A stretch of 64,000 nt of DNA, from contig NZ_JARRAB010000009.1 of the NCBI RefSeq assembly GCF_030376615.1, forward strand, positions 1-64,000, written 5' to 3'. Shown here one piece after another: positions 51,041 through 60,352 of this stretch. The translations under genes were made by a program, and so were the position numbers. Origin of the DNA: Pseudomonas sp. sp1636 (lineage in GTDB: Bacteria; Pseudomonadota; Gammaproteobacteria; Pseudomonadales; Pseudomonadaceae). How positions within the stretch are numbered: position 1 is the first letter of the stretch; the number at the start of each line of letters is the position of its first letter. The notes below the pieces were generated by a model. The model saw nothing but the letters and a program-made list of their open reading frames with translations. It did not search any database and was not told the DNA's origin.

Positions 51041-53501
51041 CGGCAAATTGCCTCAGCAGGTCGGCAGGAGACTGGCGCGCCAGTTGCCAGAGTGGCCCGG
51101 CCGCGGCGAGCAGGCTGGTGAGCAGGCCGAGCAGGGCCAGTTGCAACAGTTGCACGGGAAATACATGCAGCGGCAGGCGCCAGCCGAAGGCCTGCACGTT
51201 GACCACCGCGACCAGGCACCAGGCCAGCAACAGGCCCAGCGGCATGGCCAGCAGCACCGTCAGGCCGGACAGCATTAAAGTCTGCGCCAGGCTCAGCCAG
51301 GCCAGACGTGGGCGGCTGAGTCCCAGGGCCCAGAGCGGCGCCAGCTGACTCAGGCGACTCTGGCCGAGGGTCAGCAGGCTGATGAACAGGGCCACGCCCG
51401 CCACGCCGAGGGTCAGGCTGTTGAGCGCCGCGGTGGCGGCGAAGGTGCGTTCGAATACCTGCGTCGACCAGCTCTTCAGGCCTTGTTGGTCGATCAGTCG
51501 CGCGCCCTCCAGGACGAAGCGTTGTTCCAGGGCGTTCTTCAGCTCTGCAACCCTCTCGGGGGCCACGCGCAGGCTGATGTTGCTGATGGGGGCTTGCGGC
51601 CAGTGCCGGCGCAGCCAGTCGCCGTTGACCAGCACATGGCCCTTGGGATTGCCGTAGTCGGCGTACAGCGCCACCACCGGCAGCCGCGCTACGCCGGTCT
51701 CGCTCGGCAGTTGCAGGGTGGCGCCCAGGGTTAGCCGCAGATGGCGGGCCAGCTGTTCGCTGAGCATCGCCCCCTGGCCCGCCGCCAGCCTGTCCCAGGC
51801 GTCCGCTTGGGTTTGCAGCAAGGGCCAGTGCTGGCGGTAGGTGGGATGATCGACGATGCCCTGCAACTGCACCGGCCGACCCTGTAGGCGCAGCTCGACA
51901 CGCCGTTGCGGCAGGATTGCCTCGACCCCGGGCTGATCCTCGAGCCAGCCGATCATGGCGTCGGCTTGGGCGCCGTCGCGGGGCGCCAGGTACAACTCGG
52001 CGGCCAGGCGTTGCTCGAGCCAGCCGCTGAAGGTCTGGCGAAAACCTTGAGTCATGCTGCCGACCCCGACGCTGGCGGCCAGGGCCAGCAGCAGGGCCAT
52101 CAAGGCCAGCGACAGGGCCGGCAATTGCTGGCGGCTGTCGGCCACGAACCACTCGCTCAGCGGCCCTCGGCACAGGCGCGCGAGCAGGGCCAAGCTGCCG
52201 TCGAGCAGGGCGGGCAGGAGCAACGCGGCCGCCAGCAGCAGGCTCGCGAGTAAAACGAAGCCGGCCAGCAGGCTGTCGCCGTAACGCCAGGCGGCCCAGG
52301 CCACTAGCAACAAGGCGCAGGCGACCAGGGCCTGGCGCTTGAGCCAGAGCCCCTGGGCCACACGCCAGGCTTGCGGCTGCGCCAGCGCCAACAACGGCAG
52401 ACGGGCCGCGCGCAGCAGGCTGCTGGCGCCGGCCAGTAAGGCGCCGAGCAGGCTGATGGCCAGGCCGCTCAGCCACCACAGGGGTGACAGGCTGAGCTGT
52501 CCGGCTACTTCCGCGCCGTACAGCCCGCGCAGGCTGGCGGCGACATCCGGCAGCAGCAGGCTGGCCAGCAGGTAGCCGCTGGCGACCCCGGCCAAGCCGC
52601 CGAGCAGGGCCAGCAAACCGAGTTCCAGGCCGAGAGCGCCAAGCAGGGTAGCCAGGCTGACGCCGCAGGCGCGCAGGGTGCGCAGCAGTGCGCGGCGCTG
52701 TTCCAGGGCCAGGCCGATGGCGGCATGCACGATGAACAGGCCGACGATGAAGGCCAGCAGGCCCAGCGCCGTGAGGTTGAGGTGGAAGCTGTCGGTCAGG
52801 CGCTGCAGGTCGTCGCCGTCCGCCGCTGGCTGGAGCTGCAGGCTGTCGCGCAGCCTGGGCGGCAGCGCCGGCGCGCTGAAGCCGGCAGGCAGCAGCAGGC
52901 GCGACAGCTGGCCGGGCGCGTGCAGCAGCGTTTGCGCGCGGCCGATGTCCACCACTATCACCCCGGGCGCCAGCTGTGCCTGCAGCTGCAAGGGCGGCAG
53001 GCGCTGACCGTCCAGCGTCAGCGCCAGGTCGCCGACCTGCAGACCCAGGCGTTGCAGCGTATCCGGGGCAATCCAGGCTTGTCCGGGCGCGCCGAGAAAA
53101 CTGGCCAGGTCGAGTCGCTCGCCGGGCTGCCCGGCTACCTGCAATCCGGCGGGCAGGGTCAAGGGTTCGATCCCCAGTAACTGCACGCTGATCGGCGGCT
53201 CGCCGGCGAAGCGCAGGCGCCCCTCGAGCAGCGGCGACACTGGCCAACCGGCACGGCGCAGGCCGATGTAGGCCGACTGGGCGATACGCTCCCCATGCAG
53301 CGGGACGAGCTGGGCCTGCGCCGGGCCGGCGAGCACCGCGCTGGCCCGCGCGTAATCGCCGCGCGCCTGGCTGTTGAGCGCCTGCACGCCGGTCCACAGG
53401 GTGGTGGCCAGCCACAGGCCGATCAGGATGCTGAAGAACTGCAGCGGATGGCGGCGCCAATGGCTGAGCAGCGCCAGCAGACAAATGCGCAGCTTGTCCA
53501 T
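51030..53501 (-). CDS. FtsX-like ABC transporter permease (fused, 823 residues)
   Basis: Two FtsX/MacB-type permease halves with about ten membrane segments: anchor at about 20-40, a periplasmic MacB_PCD domain, segments at about 245-410, a second periplasmic domain and three segments at about 690-805. Corresponds to AttF and AttG fused. Its ATG shares one base with the stop of the ATPase gene (TGATG). Such transporters extract or move lipoproteins and lipids rather than pump soluble solutes. Confidence 0.88.
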   Translation of the reverse strand: MDKLRICLLALLSHWRRHPLQFFSILIGLWLATTLWTGVQALNSQARGDYARASAVLAGPAQAQLVPLHGERIAQSAYIGLRRAGWPVSPLLEGRLRFAGEPPISVQLLGIEPLTLPAGLQVAGQPGERLDLASFLGAPGQAWIAPDTLQRLGLQVGDLALTLDGQRLPPLQLQAQLAPGVIVVDIGRAQTLLHAPGQLSRLLLPAGFSAPALPPRLRDSLQLQPAADGDDLQRLTDSFHLNLTALGLLAFIVGLFIVHAAIGLALEQRRALLRTLRACGVSLATLLGALGLELGLLALLGGLAGVASGYLLASLLLPDVAASLRGLYGAEVAGQLSLSPLWWLSGLAISLLGALLAGASSLLRAARLPLLALAQPQAWRVAQGLWLKRQALVACALLLVAWAAWRYGDSLLAGFVLLASLLLAAALLLPALLDGSLALLARLCRGPLSEWFVADSRQQLPALSLALMALLLALAASVGVGSMTQGFRQTFSGWLEQRLAAELYLAPRDGAQADAMIGWLEDQPGVEAILPQRRVELRLQGRPVQLQGIVDHPTYRQHWPLLQTQADAWDRLAAGQGAMLSEQLARHLRLTLGATLQLPSETGVARLPVVALYADYGNPKGHVLVNGDWLRRHWPQAPISNISLRVAPERVAELKNALEQRFVLEGARLIDQQGLKSWSTQVFERTFAATAALNSLTLGVAGVALFISLLTLGQSRLSQLAPLWALGLSRPRLAWLSLAQTLMLSGLTVLLAMPLGLLLAWCLVAVVNVQAFGWRLPLHVFPVQLLQLALLGLLTSLLAAAGPLWQLARQSPADLLRQFADER

Positions 53502-54166
53502 CAGCCTTCCAGGGCCTGCACCCGACCCTGGTGCAGGTACAAGCGCTGGGCCAGACGGGCCGCCAGGCGGGCGCTGTGGGTGACCATCAGCAGGCTGCTG
53601 CCAGCCTCGCGCACCAATTCCAGGAACAGCTCCAGCACCGCTTCGCTGCTGGCCTCATCCAGGCTGCCAGTGGGTTCGTCGGCGAGCACCAGCTGCGGTC
53701 GCGCGGCCAGGGCGCGGCCAATGGCCAGGCGTTGCTGCTGGCCGCCGGAGAGCTGCTCTGGATAGCGCTGGAGCAGGGGCGAAAGCCCCAGACGCTGGCT
53801 CAGATGGCTCTGCCACTGCGCATCCTGGCGCCCGGCCAGGCGCGCCTGAAAGGCCAGGTTGGCGGCGACGTTGAGACTGCTGATCAGGTTGTACTGCTGG
53901 AACACCAGGCCGATGCCTTCGCGGCGCCAGCGCGCCAGCTCGGCTTCGTTGCGTCCGTTCAACGCCTGCCCATGGATCAGGATCCGCCCGCTATCGGCCC
54001 GCTCCAGACCGGCGATCAGGTGCAGCAGGGTGCTCTTGCCGCTGCCGGACTCGCCCATCAGGGCCAGACTGGTGCCAGCGGCCAGCTGCAACTGCACGCC
54101 GCGCAACACCGGCAGACGGCCCTGAGCGGTGGCGAATGATTTATGCAGGTCTTCGACGATCAACAT
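53501..54166 (-). CDS. ABC transporter ATP-binding protein (LolD/MacB type)
   Basis: 221 residues from ATG 54166 (AAGGAGTTAAGC upstream), the natural length for this family; the open frame extends 45 codons upstream into a repeat. Walker A GESGSGKSTLL near 37-47, Q-loop VFQQYNLI, signature LSGGQQQRLAIGRAL near 138, Walker B LVLADEPTGSLDE near 158, His switch THSARLA. First gene of the ATPase-permease-AttH operon. Confidence 0.92.
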   Translation of the reverse strand: MLIVEDLHKSFATAQGRLPVLRGVQLQLAAGTSLALMGESGSGKSTLLHLIAGLERADSGRILIHGQALNGRNEAELARWRREGIGLVFQQYNLISSLNVAANLAFQARLAGRQDAQWQSHLSQRLGLSPLLQRYPEQLSGGQQQRLAIGRALAARPQLVLADEPTGSLDEASSEAVLELFLELVREAGSSLLMVTHSARLAARLAQRLYLHQGRVQALEG

Positions 54167-54488
54167 GCGCAGGCTTAACTCCTTCTGCCAGGTCGTCAGG
54201 GTAAAGCCTGGCGCGGCAGACTGCACCGAACAGGTTGCGGCTGGCAGGCCGTTGAAAAACCACCTAGGTTGCCGATACGGCGTTAACAACAGGCTCGGCA
54301 AGCCGCTTGCGGCTAACGCACTTTAGCGCGACCCCGCAGGGGCGAGCGAAGCGAGTAGACGGCCGGGTGGCGGTCGTCGATCTCTGCGCTCGCGACTGCG
54401 TGCCGTGCCCGGCCACCGGCTGATCGTTCCTATTCCTGGCCGGAAAGCGGGCGTGCTCGGCCCAGGCGGTACGCCGAAAGAGACAGAC
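54167..54488. repeat. Gap with AGCAGGCCGTTGAAAAAC-type repeat
   Basis: 322 bases without a gene. GCAGGCCGTTGAAAAACCAC then CTAGGTTGCCGA (54246-54277) matches 46001-46032; a partial relative is at 43634. Downstream GCGACCCCGCAGGGGCGAGC (54328-54347) is palindromic. Confidence 0.6.
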
Positions 54489-57128
54489 TCAGGCCTCGGT
54501 CAGCGGCAGGTCGAAGTAGAAGGTGCTGCCTTCGCCCAGCACACTGCTGTAGCCAATTTTGCCGTTCATGCGCTCCACCAGGGTCTTGCAGATGCTCAGG
54601 CCGAGGCCGGTGCCGCCGCGGCGGCGGCTGTCGGAGCCGTCGGCCTGAGCGAACTTCTGGAAGATGCGCTCGCGGAAATCGTCGGCGATCCCCGGGCCAT
54701 GGTCGAGCACCTGGATGCGTACGCTGGCGTCGACGATCGCCGCCGAGATTTCGACCCGTTGCTGCGCCTCGGAGAACTTCACGGCGTTGGCGATCAGGTT
54801 GCTCAGCACCTGCTGCAGGCGCAGGTTGTCGACCTCGACCAGCACCTGCTCGGGCAGGGCGCTGTCGTCCAGAACCAGGCGTACCTGGAAGCTGTCGGCA
54901 TAGCCCTGGTTGTGCGCCAGCGCCTCCTGCAGCAGCGGGCGCAGCTCGGTGCGGCTGAGGTGGATGCCGGCCTGGCCGAACTCGAGCTTTTCCACATCGA
55001 GGATGTCGTTGACCAGGCAGATCAGGCGCTCCGAGTTGCTTTGGGCGATGCCGATCAGTTCCTGGGCTGGTTTGGGCAGTTCGCCGACCGCGCCCGCGGC
55101 GAGCAGGCCGAGCGAGCCCTTGATCGAGGTCAGCGGCGTGCGCAGTTCATGGCTGACGGTGGCGACGAATTCGCTTTTCAGGCGTTCGACCCGTTTGCGT
55201 GGGCCTATGTCGCGCAGCATGCAGATATACAGGCGCCGCCCCGGCAGCTCGTAGCGGCTCAGGCTGATTTCCAGCTCCAGGCTCTGTGCCTGGGCCTGGC
55301 TTGCGCTGACTTCCCATGGCCTGCCGAGCAGGCCGGCAAGCTCGGCGGCGGAGCATCCGCGTAGAGCGGGAATCAGGCCGCCGATCTGGCGCCCTGTCAG
55401 TTCTCTGGTGGAGTGGCCAAACAGGCTGGCGCTGGCCGGGTTGGCACGTTCGATCAGACCCTGCTGATCGAAGATCAGGATGCCTTCGGCGGCATTCTCC
55501 AGAATGGCGCTCAGTTCCAGGGTGCGTTGCCGGACCTGATGGCGGATTTGCTCGGCGCGGCCGGTGATGGTCAGCAGGTAGCCGCCGAGCAGGCTGCACA
55601 GCAGCAGCCCGCCGGCGAGCACCGCCCAGGGTTGCAGGCCGTGGTTGCGTTGCAGGAAGGCCTCGGTCGGCGAGATGGCAAGCGCCAGCTTGCGTCCGCC
55701 GACCTCGAAGCGTTCGCGCCAGACCAGCTCCGCCGCGTAGGGCGGCACTGTTGCTTCGGACTGGCCATAGAGCGGCTGCGGCGTGGCATTGGTGATGTCC
55801 TCCAGTTGCAGCCGGTAGCTGTCCGCCGGATAGGCGCCGAGCGCATTGTCGATCAGGTCGGCCATGCGCAGCACAGCGGCTGCATAGCCGCGCAACTGGC
55901 GGCGGCGCTGCTCGAGGTCGACCGGCGGCTCGCCGGCGTAGACCGCGTGCAGCAGCAGCACGCCGGGCTGGGGTGCCTCCTTGTCCTGGATCAGGGTGAT
56001 GGGGGCGGTCATCACCGTGCGGGCGCTGTCGCGGGCTTGATCCAGGGCGATGCGTCGTTGTGGCTTGGAGGCCACGTCGAAGCCCAGTGCCTTGGCGTTG
56101 CTGGCGAAGGGCTCGACGAAGGTCACCGGAACATAGGCGTCCCGCTCGCCGGCCGCCACCAGTTCGCCCGAGGCGTCGTGTTCACTGACGCGGAAGCCTG
56201 GAAAGCCTTCGGCAATTATCTGGGCTTCAAAGGGCGCGCGTTGCTGGGCGCCGATCAGCGGATCCCAGCTCACCGCGGTGATGCCCGGATAGGCGCTGGG
56301 CAATTGGGCGACAAAAGTCGCGAACTCATCGCGGGTGACCCGTTGCGAGGCGGCGAACAGGCGCTCGATGGATTGTGTCGCCTTGCTGTAGAGCTCGAAG
56401 CGGAACTTGAGGGTGGCGGTCATCATCTTCGCCTGCTCGTGGAAGCGCAGGCGCAGGTTGTTCTGCTCGGCTTCGCTGGCACGGACGAAGACCAGCACCA
56501 TGATCGCGCAGCTGACCAGCAGCGGTAGGCCGACGCTGCCGGCACGGCTACGCCAGAGGGCACGGGGTTGGGCGAACAGGATGAACATCAGCGGAGTGGC
56601 GATCAGCACGCCAATGCTGTCGCCCACCCACCAAGTCCACCAACTGAACGAGAAATCGGCGGCGGCGATGGCCTGGTTGAGGTAGAGCACACCGGTGCCG
56701 GCACTGGCGCTGATCAGGCAGGCGAACGGGCCGCCGAGCAGGAGCAGCCGGAAGATGCTGCGCTCATCGGTGAGCGGCGTGGGAAAACCGACGAAGCGGC
56801 GAATCAGCCAACTGCCGATCAGGCTTTGCAGGGAAGTGCCGAGGGCGATGCCCGTGGCGATCAGCAGCCCCTCGATACCCAGTTGCTCGAAGCTGCTGAA
56901 GCCGATGCTGAGGTTGAGCAGGGTCGAGCCGAGAAATACCCCGGCGAGCATCGGGTAACCCCAGAGCAGCACGGCGGCCAAGGCGATGCCCACCGGCGGA
57001 AAGATGGCACTGGCAAAGCCCGGCGGGATGGCCAGCAGCAGCGCCAGGTGGCCGGTAACGGCATAGAACAGGGCGAGCAGCAGAATTTTGCCTAGCAGCG
57101 GCATGGCGGAGACAGGCGGGGATGACAT
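54489..57128 (-). CDS. Membrane histidine kinase, MASE1-CHASE-PAS-HisKA-HATPase
   Basis: 879 residues from ATG 57128. MASE1-like region with about eight membrane segments (about 10-215, e.g. IPPGFASAIFPPVGIALAAV), periplasmic CHASE domain about 235-440 (AYPGITAVSWDPLIGAQQRA), a further membrane segment near 475-495, PAS about 515-625 (ILENAAEGILIFDQQG), HisKA with SHELRTPLTSIKG (His near 657), and HATPase boxes NLIANAVKF, DHGPGI and GTGLGLSI. No receiver domain and no adjacent response regulator, so an orphan kinase. Start uncertain: no clear ribosome-binding site for either candidate ATG (57128, 57104). Confidence 0.88.
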   Translation of the reverse strand: MSSPPVSAMPLLGKILLLALFYAVTGHLALLLAIPPGFASAIFPPVGIALAAVLLWGYPMLAGVFLGSTLLNLSIGFSSFEQLGIEGLLIATGIALGTSLQSLIGSWLIRRFVGFPTPLTDERSIFRLLLLGGPFACLISASAGTGVLYLNQAIAAADFSFSWWTWWVGDSIGVLIATPLMFILFAQPRALWRSRAGSVGLPLLVSCAIMVLVFVRASEAEQNNLRLRFHEQAKMMTATLKFRFELYSKATQSIERLFAASQRVTRDEFATFVAQLPSAYPGITAVSWDPLIGAQQRAPFEAQIIAEGFPGFRVSEHDASGELVAAGERDAYVPVTFVEPFASNAKALGFDVASKPQRRIALDQARDSARTVMTAPITLIQDKEAPQPGVLLLHAVYAGEPPVDLEQRRRQLRGYAAAVLRMADLIDNALGAYPADSYRLQLEDITNATPQPLYGQSEATVPPYAAELVWRERFEVGGRKLALAISPTEAFLQRNHGLQPWAVLAGGLLLCSLLGGYLLTITGRAEQIRHQVRQRTLELSAILENAAEGILIFDQQGLIERANPASASLFGHSTRELTGRQIGGLIPALRGCSAAELAGLLGRPWEVSASQAQAQSLELEISLSRYELPGRRLYICMLRDIGPRKRVERLKSEFVATVSHELRTPLTSIKGSLGLLAAGAVGELPKPAQELIGIAQSNSERLICLVNDILDVEKLEFGQAGIHLSRTELRPLLQEALAHNQGYADSFQVRLVLDDSALPEQVLVEVDNLRLQQVLSNLIANAVKFSEAQQRVEISAAIVDASVRIQVLDHGPGIADDFRERIFQKFAQADGSDSRRRGGTGLGLSICKTLVERMNGKIGYSSVLGEGSTFYFDLPLTEA

Positions 57129-57642
57129 GGAATAATGGGGCTCCGCGGCTAGGGGTGAGCAACGCCTAGAACCTGACGCGCTGCCGAGTCCGGTGCGCCG
57201 CCCATGCAAGCAGGGTCAGTGGAGGCGTATGGGGAGGCTGTTAGGTGCTCTAGCGTCCAATTTGCTTCGGGCGCAACGGCAATGTGCCGGCTTTGCCCTG
57301 AGTCTGCTGCAGGATAGTTTCATTATTCCGCCGGCGGAAGGGCAATCACCTGTGGCCCCCGGCCAGGCCGCGGTTTTTCCGGGCGCTGGCGACCGGCTAC
57401 ACTGGCACGGGATTGGCCCTGGGCCTGCTGCGAGCAAGCGGCGCTCTTGGCCACTGCCGGTGCCGGCGGTCAAACGCTTGTTTAGCCTACGGACGAAGTC
57501 GGTTCGGCTGTGGCACACTCTGCGTTTTACAAGGGAGCGGCCTGCGGCAGCGCCCGGCAGCTTCCCCGAATTTTCTGCCTATGGCCAGCCGCCACAGGCG
57601 TCAGCATAATCGTCCGCTCCTTGCGGCAACGTGGATAGAGGA
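57129..57642. other. 514-base gap before the fabH homologue
   Basis: No gene, repeat or clear terminator recognised. The promoter of the fabH-sigma operon should lie in its second half; I cannot point to a convincing -35/-10. Confidence 0.4.
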
Positions 57643-57648
57643 ATGACC

Positions 57649-58770
57649 GTGCATAACGTCGTCATCAGCGGTACCGGCCTGTACACCCCGGCCAACAGTA
57701 TTTCCAACGACGAGCTGGTGGCGTCCTTCAACGCCTACGTCGAGCAATTCAATGCGGACAATGCCGCGGCGATCGCCAGTGGCGAAGTCGAGGCCCTGAC
57801 CGAGTCGAGCAGCGCCTTTATCGAGCGCGCCTCGGGGATCAAGAGCCGCTTCGTGGTCGATAAGGACGGCATTCTCGATCCGCAGCGCATGGTGCCGCGG
57901 ATTCCCGAGCGCTCCAACGAGCAGTGGGGCATCCTCTGCGAGATGGCCGTCGGCGCCGCCGAGGAGGCGCTGGCCCGTGCCGGCAAGACCGCAGCGGATA
58001 TCGACGGGGTGATAGTCGCCTGCTCGAATCTGCAGCGCGCCTACCCGGCAGTGGCCATCGAAGTGCAGGCGGCACTGGGTATCCAGGGTTTCGGTTACGA
58101 CATGAACGTGGCCTGTTCCTCGGCCACCTTCGGTCTGCAGGCCGCGACCAACGCCGTACAACTCGGCCAGGCGCGGGCGATCCTGATGGTCAACCCGGAA
58201 ATCTGCACCGGCCACCTGAACTTCCGTGACCGCGACAGTCATTTCATCTTCGGCGATGCCTGCACCGCGGTGATCGTCGAGCGGGCCGACCTGGCCACCT
58301 CCGCGCACCAGTTCGACATCGTCAGCAGCAAGCTGATCACCCAGTTCAGCAACAACATCCGCAACAACTTCGGCTTCCTCAACCGCGCGGCGCAGGAGGG
58401 CATCGGTGCGCGCGACAAGCTGTTCGTCCAGGAAGGTCGCAAGGTGTTCAAGGAAGTCTGCCCGATGGTCGCCGAGCTGATCGCGACCCACCTGGCGGAA
58501 AACCAGCTGAACGTGGCCGACGTCAAGCGTTTCTGGCTGCACCAGGCCAACCTCAATATGAATCTGCTGATCGCGCGCAAGCTGCTCGGCCGCGATGCCG
58601 AGCCGCACGAGGCGCCGGTGATCCTCGACAGCTATGCCAACACCAGCTCGGCCGGCTCGGTGATCGCCCTGCACAAGCACCAGGATGACCTGCCGAGCGG
58701 CGCGCTGGGGGTGCTCAGCTCGTTCGGCGCCGGTTACTCCATCGGCAGCGTCATTTTGCGTAAGCGTTAA
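57649..58770 (+). CDS. 3-oxoacyl-ACP synthase III homologue (FabH2-like)
   Basis: 373 residues from GTG 57649. GAGGA sits directly against the ATG at 57643 but 6-7 bases before this GTG, so the GTG is preferred; the GTG at 57631 is a third option. KASIII catalytic triad visible: Cys156 in NVACSSATFGLQ, His298 in FWLHQANLNM, Asn331 in SYANTSSAGS; C-terminal GLLSSFGAGYSIGSV-like glycine loop. In P. aeruginosa the homologue in this position (PA3286) is described as condensing octanoyl-CoA with malonyl-ACP. Shares one base with the ECF sigma gene (TAATG). Confidence 0.88.
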   Translation: MHNVVISGTGLYTPANSISNDELVASFNAYVEQFNADNAAAIASGEVEALTESSSAFIERASGIKSRFVVDKDGILDPQRMVPRIPERSNEQWGILCEMAVGAAEEALARAGKTAADIDGVIVACSNLQRAYPAVAIEVQAALGIQGFGYDMNVACSSATFGLQAATNAVQLGQARAILMVNPEICTGHLNFRDRDSHFIFGDACTAVIVERADLATSAHQFDIVSSKLITQFSNNIRNNFGFLNRAAQEGIGARDKLFVQEGRKVFKEVCPMVAELIATHLAENQLNVADVKRFWLHQANLNMNLLIARKLLGRDAEPHEAPVILDSYANTSSAGSVIALHKHQDDLPSGALGVLSSFGAGYSIGSVILRKR

Positions 58771-59381
58771 TGGACTATCCGGCCGATAGCGCCCTGCTCA
58801 GCCGGCTGCTGGCCGGTGAGCAGAAGGCCTTTCGCGAACTGGTCGCCAGCTATCAGGGGGCGATGCGCGCCGTGGCCTTCGCCATCGTCGGCAGTCGCAA
58901 CGCCGACGAGGTGGTGCAGGACGCCTGGCTGGCGGTGGTGCGTAACCTGGACGGTTTTCAGGGCCGCTCCAGCCTGAAGACCTGGCTGTTGACCATCACC
59001 GCCAACACCGCCAAGACCCGCCTCAAGCACAACCTGCGCGAAGTGCTGCTGGACGACCTGCCGGGGCCGCACGGCTCGGTTGGCGCTGAGCGCTTCGCCG
59101 ACGACGGCCACTGGTTGCTGGCGCCGCACGCCTGGCATCAGGACACCCCGGAAGCGCTGCTCACCGAGCAGGAGCTGCGCGAGTGCCTGGAGAAAACCCT
59201 GGCCAGCCTGTCCGAGCTGCAAGGCAGCGTGTTGCTGTTGCGCGAACGCGAGGGGCTGGAGTTGGAGGAGATCTGTAATCTTTTGCAGGTCTCGCTCTCC
59301 AATGTCCGGGTGTTGTTGCATCGGGCGCGGTTAAAAGTGTTCGCCACCCTGGAGCATTTCGAGGAGACCGGCCAATGCTGA
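58770..59381 (+). CDS. ECF-type RNA polymerase sigma factor
   Basis: 203 residues. Sigma region 2 at about 20-85 (FRELVASYQGAMRAVAFAIV, NADEVVQDAWLAVVRNLDGF) and region 4 at about 135-190 (LQGSVLLLREREGLELEEIC, SNVRVLLHRARLKVFA), linked by a somewhat long insert. Directs transcription of a small regulon. The ATG overlaps the fabH homologue stop; its own stop overlaps the next gene, a putative zinc anti-sigma protein, by 7 bases. Confidence 0.92.
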   Translation: MDYPADSALLSRLLAGEQKAFRELVASYQGAMRAVAFAIVGSRNADEVVQDAWLAVVRNLDGFQGRSSLKTWLLTITANTAKTRLKHNLREVLLDDLPGPHGSVGAERFADDGHWLLAPHAWHQDTPEALLTEQELRECLEKTLASLSELQGSVLLLREREGLELEEICNLLQVSLSNVRVLLHRARLKVFATLEHFEETGQC

Positions 59382-59608
59382 GTTGTAAGGAACTGGTGGC
59401 GAACTCCAGCGATTTTTTGGATAGCCTGTTGAGTCTGCGTCAGCGTCTGTCTGTACGCATGCACTTGGCCATGTGTTACCGCTGTCGGCGTTTCATCAAG
59501 CAGATGCGCCTGACCCAGGGCGTATTGCGCAGGTTGCCGCAGAGGCAGATTGTCGAGCTCGACAGCCTGGCCGCCAAGCTGGCCGAACTACGGCGCCTGC
59601 AGCGCTGA
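59375..59608 (+). CDS. Small zinc-binding anti-sigma candidate (ZAS type)
   Basis: 77 residues. Cys4, His30, Cys34 and Cys37 give the H-x3-C-x2-C motif of zinc-containing anti-sigma factors, here without any membrane segment. The start ATG at 59375 lies inside the sigma gene (7-base overlap), so the two are made together. Predicted to bind the sigma factor and release it on thiol oxidation or another cue. Confidence 0.75.
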   Translation: MLSCKELVANSSDFLDSLLSLRQRLSVRMHLAMCYRCRRFIKQMRLTQGVLRRLPQRQIVELDSLAAKLAELRRLQR

Positions 59609-59702
59609 GCGGGCCGCTCAGCCTTTTGTCGGCAGCCAGCCCGCGGCGGTTCTTGAACCTATGCTTAACGAATCAGCCACCATCTCGGTGCGGGAGGAAA
59701 GG

Positions 59703-60146
59703 ATGCCATCGATCAGCAGTCACGATGCCTGGTTCGCCGGTCTGAAGGCGCTCGGCCATGACAGCTTTCCCAAGCGTTGCCGCAACTGCGGCCGGGTATT
59801 CGCCAGCGAGGCGGATTACTTCCAGCAGACCCAGGCGATTCGCCCCGAGATCACCGGCCTGAAGGCGGCCTACGACGATGACGACAGGCCACTGGTCGAG
59901 GTCTTTCGCAACTGCGTGTGCGGTTCCACCCTATTGGTCAACTGCGTGTCGCGGCGTGACGACTCGGCGGCCGGCAACAACCGGCGGCAACTGTTCGACA
60001 CACTGCTCGACTACCTGACGCAGCACGGCGTCGAACGGGCACAGGCGCGTGGCGAGCTGCTGCGGGTGGCGTCCGGCGAGCGCAGCGAGGTGCTGGAAGC
60101 CTGGTACGGCCAGATCGCCGCCCAGGGCCGCCGTCCCGAAGCCTGA
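59703..60146 (+). CDS. Hypothetical protein with four-Cys zinc-ribbon-like motif
   Basis: 147 residues from ATG 59703 (GGGAGGAAAGG upstream, excellent). CRNCGRVF near residue 26 and NCVCGS near 69 form a two-pair Cys motif typical of zinc ribbons; the rest is helical (RQLFDTLLDYLTQHGVERAQ). No signal peptide. Function unknown; in the same direction as the sigma operon, 94 bases behind it. Confidence 0.8.
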   Translation: MPSISSHDAWFAGLKALGHDSFPKRCRNCGRVFASEADYFQQTQAIRPEITGLKAAYDDDDRPLVEVFRNCVCGSTLLVNCVSRRDDSAAGNNRRQLFDTLLDYLTQHGVERAQARGELLRVASGERSEVLEAWYGQIAAQGRRPEA

Positions 60147-60225
60147 GCCGCGCCTCGCCCTCTATGGAGCAACGGTCGGTTAGAGCGCTTCACTGCTTAT
60201 AAACATTCGAAGTAAAAAAGTTCCG

Positions 60226-60246
60226 CTGTAATCAAATCTTTATATA
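60226..60246 (+). promoter_or_regulatory. Weak Pho-box-like sequence before the porin
   Basis: CTGTAATCAAATCTTTATAT shows partial similarity to two CTGTCAT half-sites but the second half is poor and one base out of register. Considered only because of the phosphate-porin family downstream. Confidence 0.2.
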
Positions 60247-60352
60247 TCAGCAACCGCGCTGAAATAACCCGTCGCCAAGATCCCCTGCAGCACGAACGAG
60301 CGCAATCGCTCGGGTGTTTTCAACACTTAAAGTCCATTTAGGGGAATCTTCG

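Noticed and set aside
60226..60246. Pho box for the OprP/OprO-type porin
   Set aside because: Second half-site poor and out of register; kept only as a very low-confidence note.
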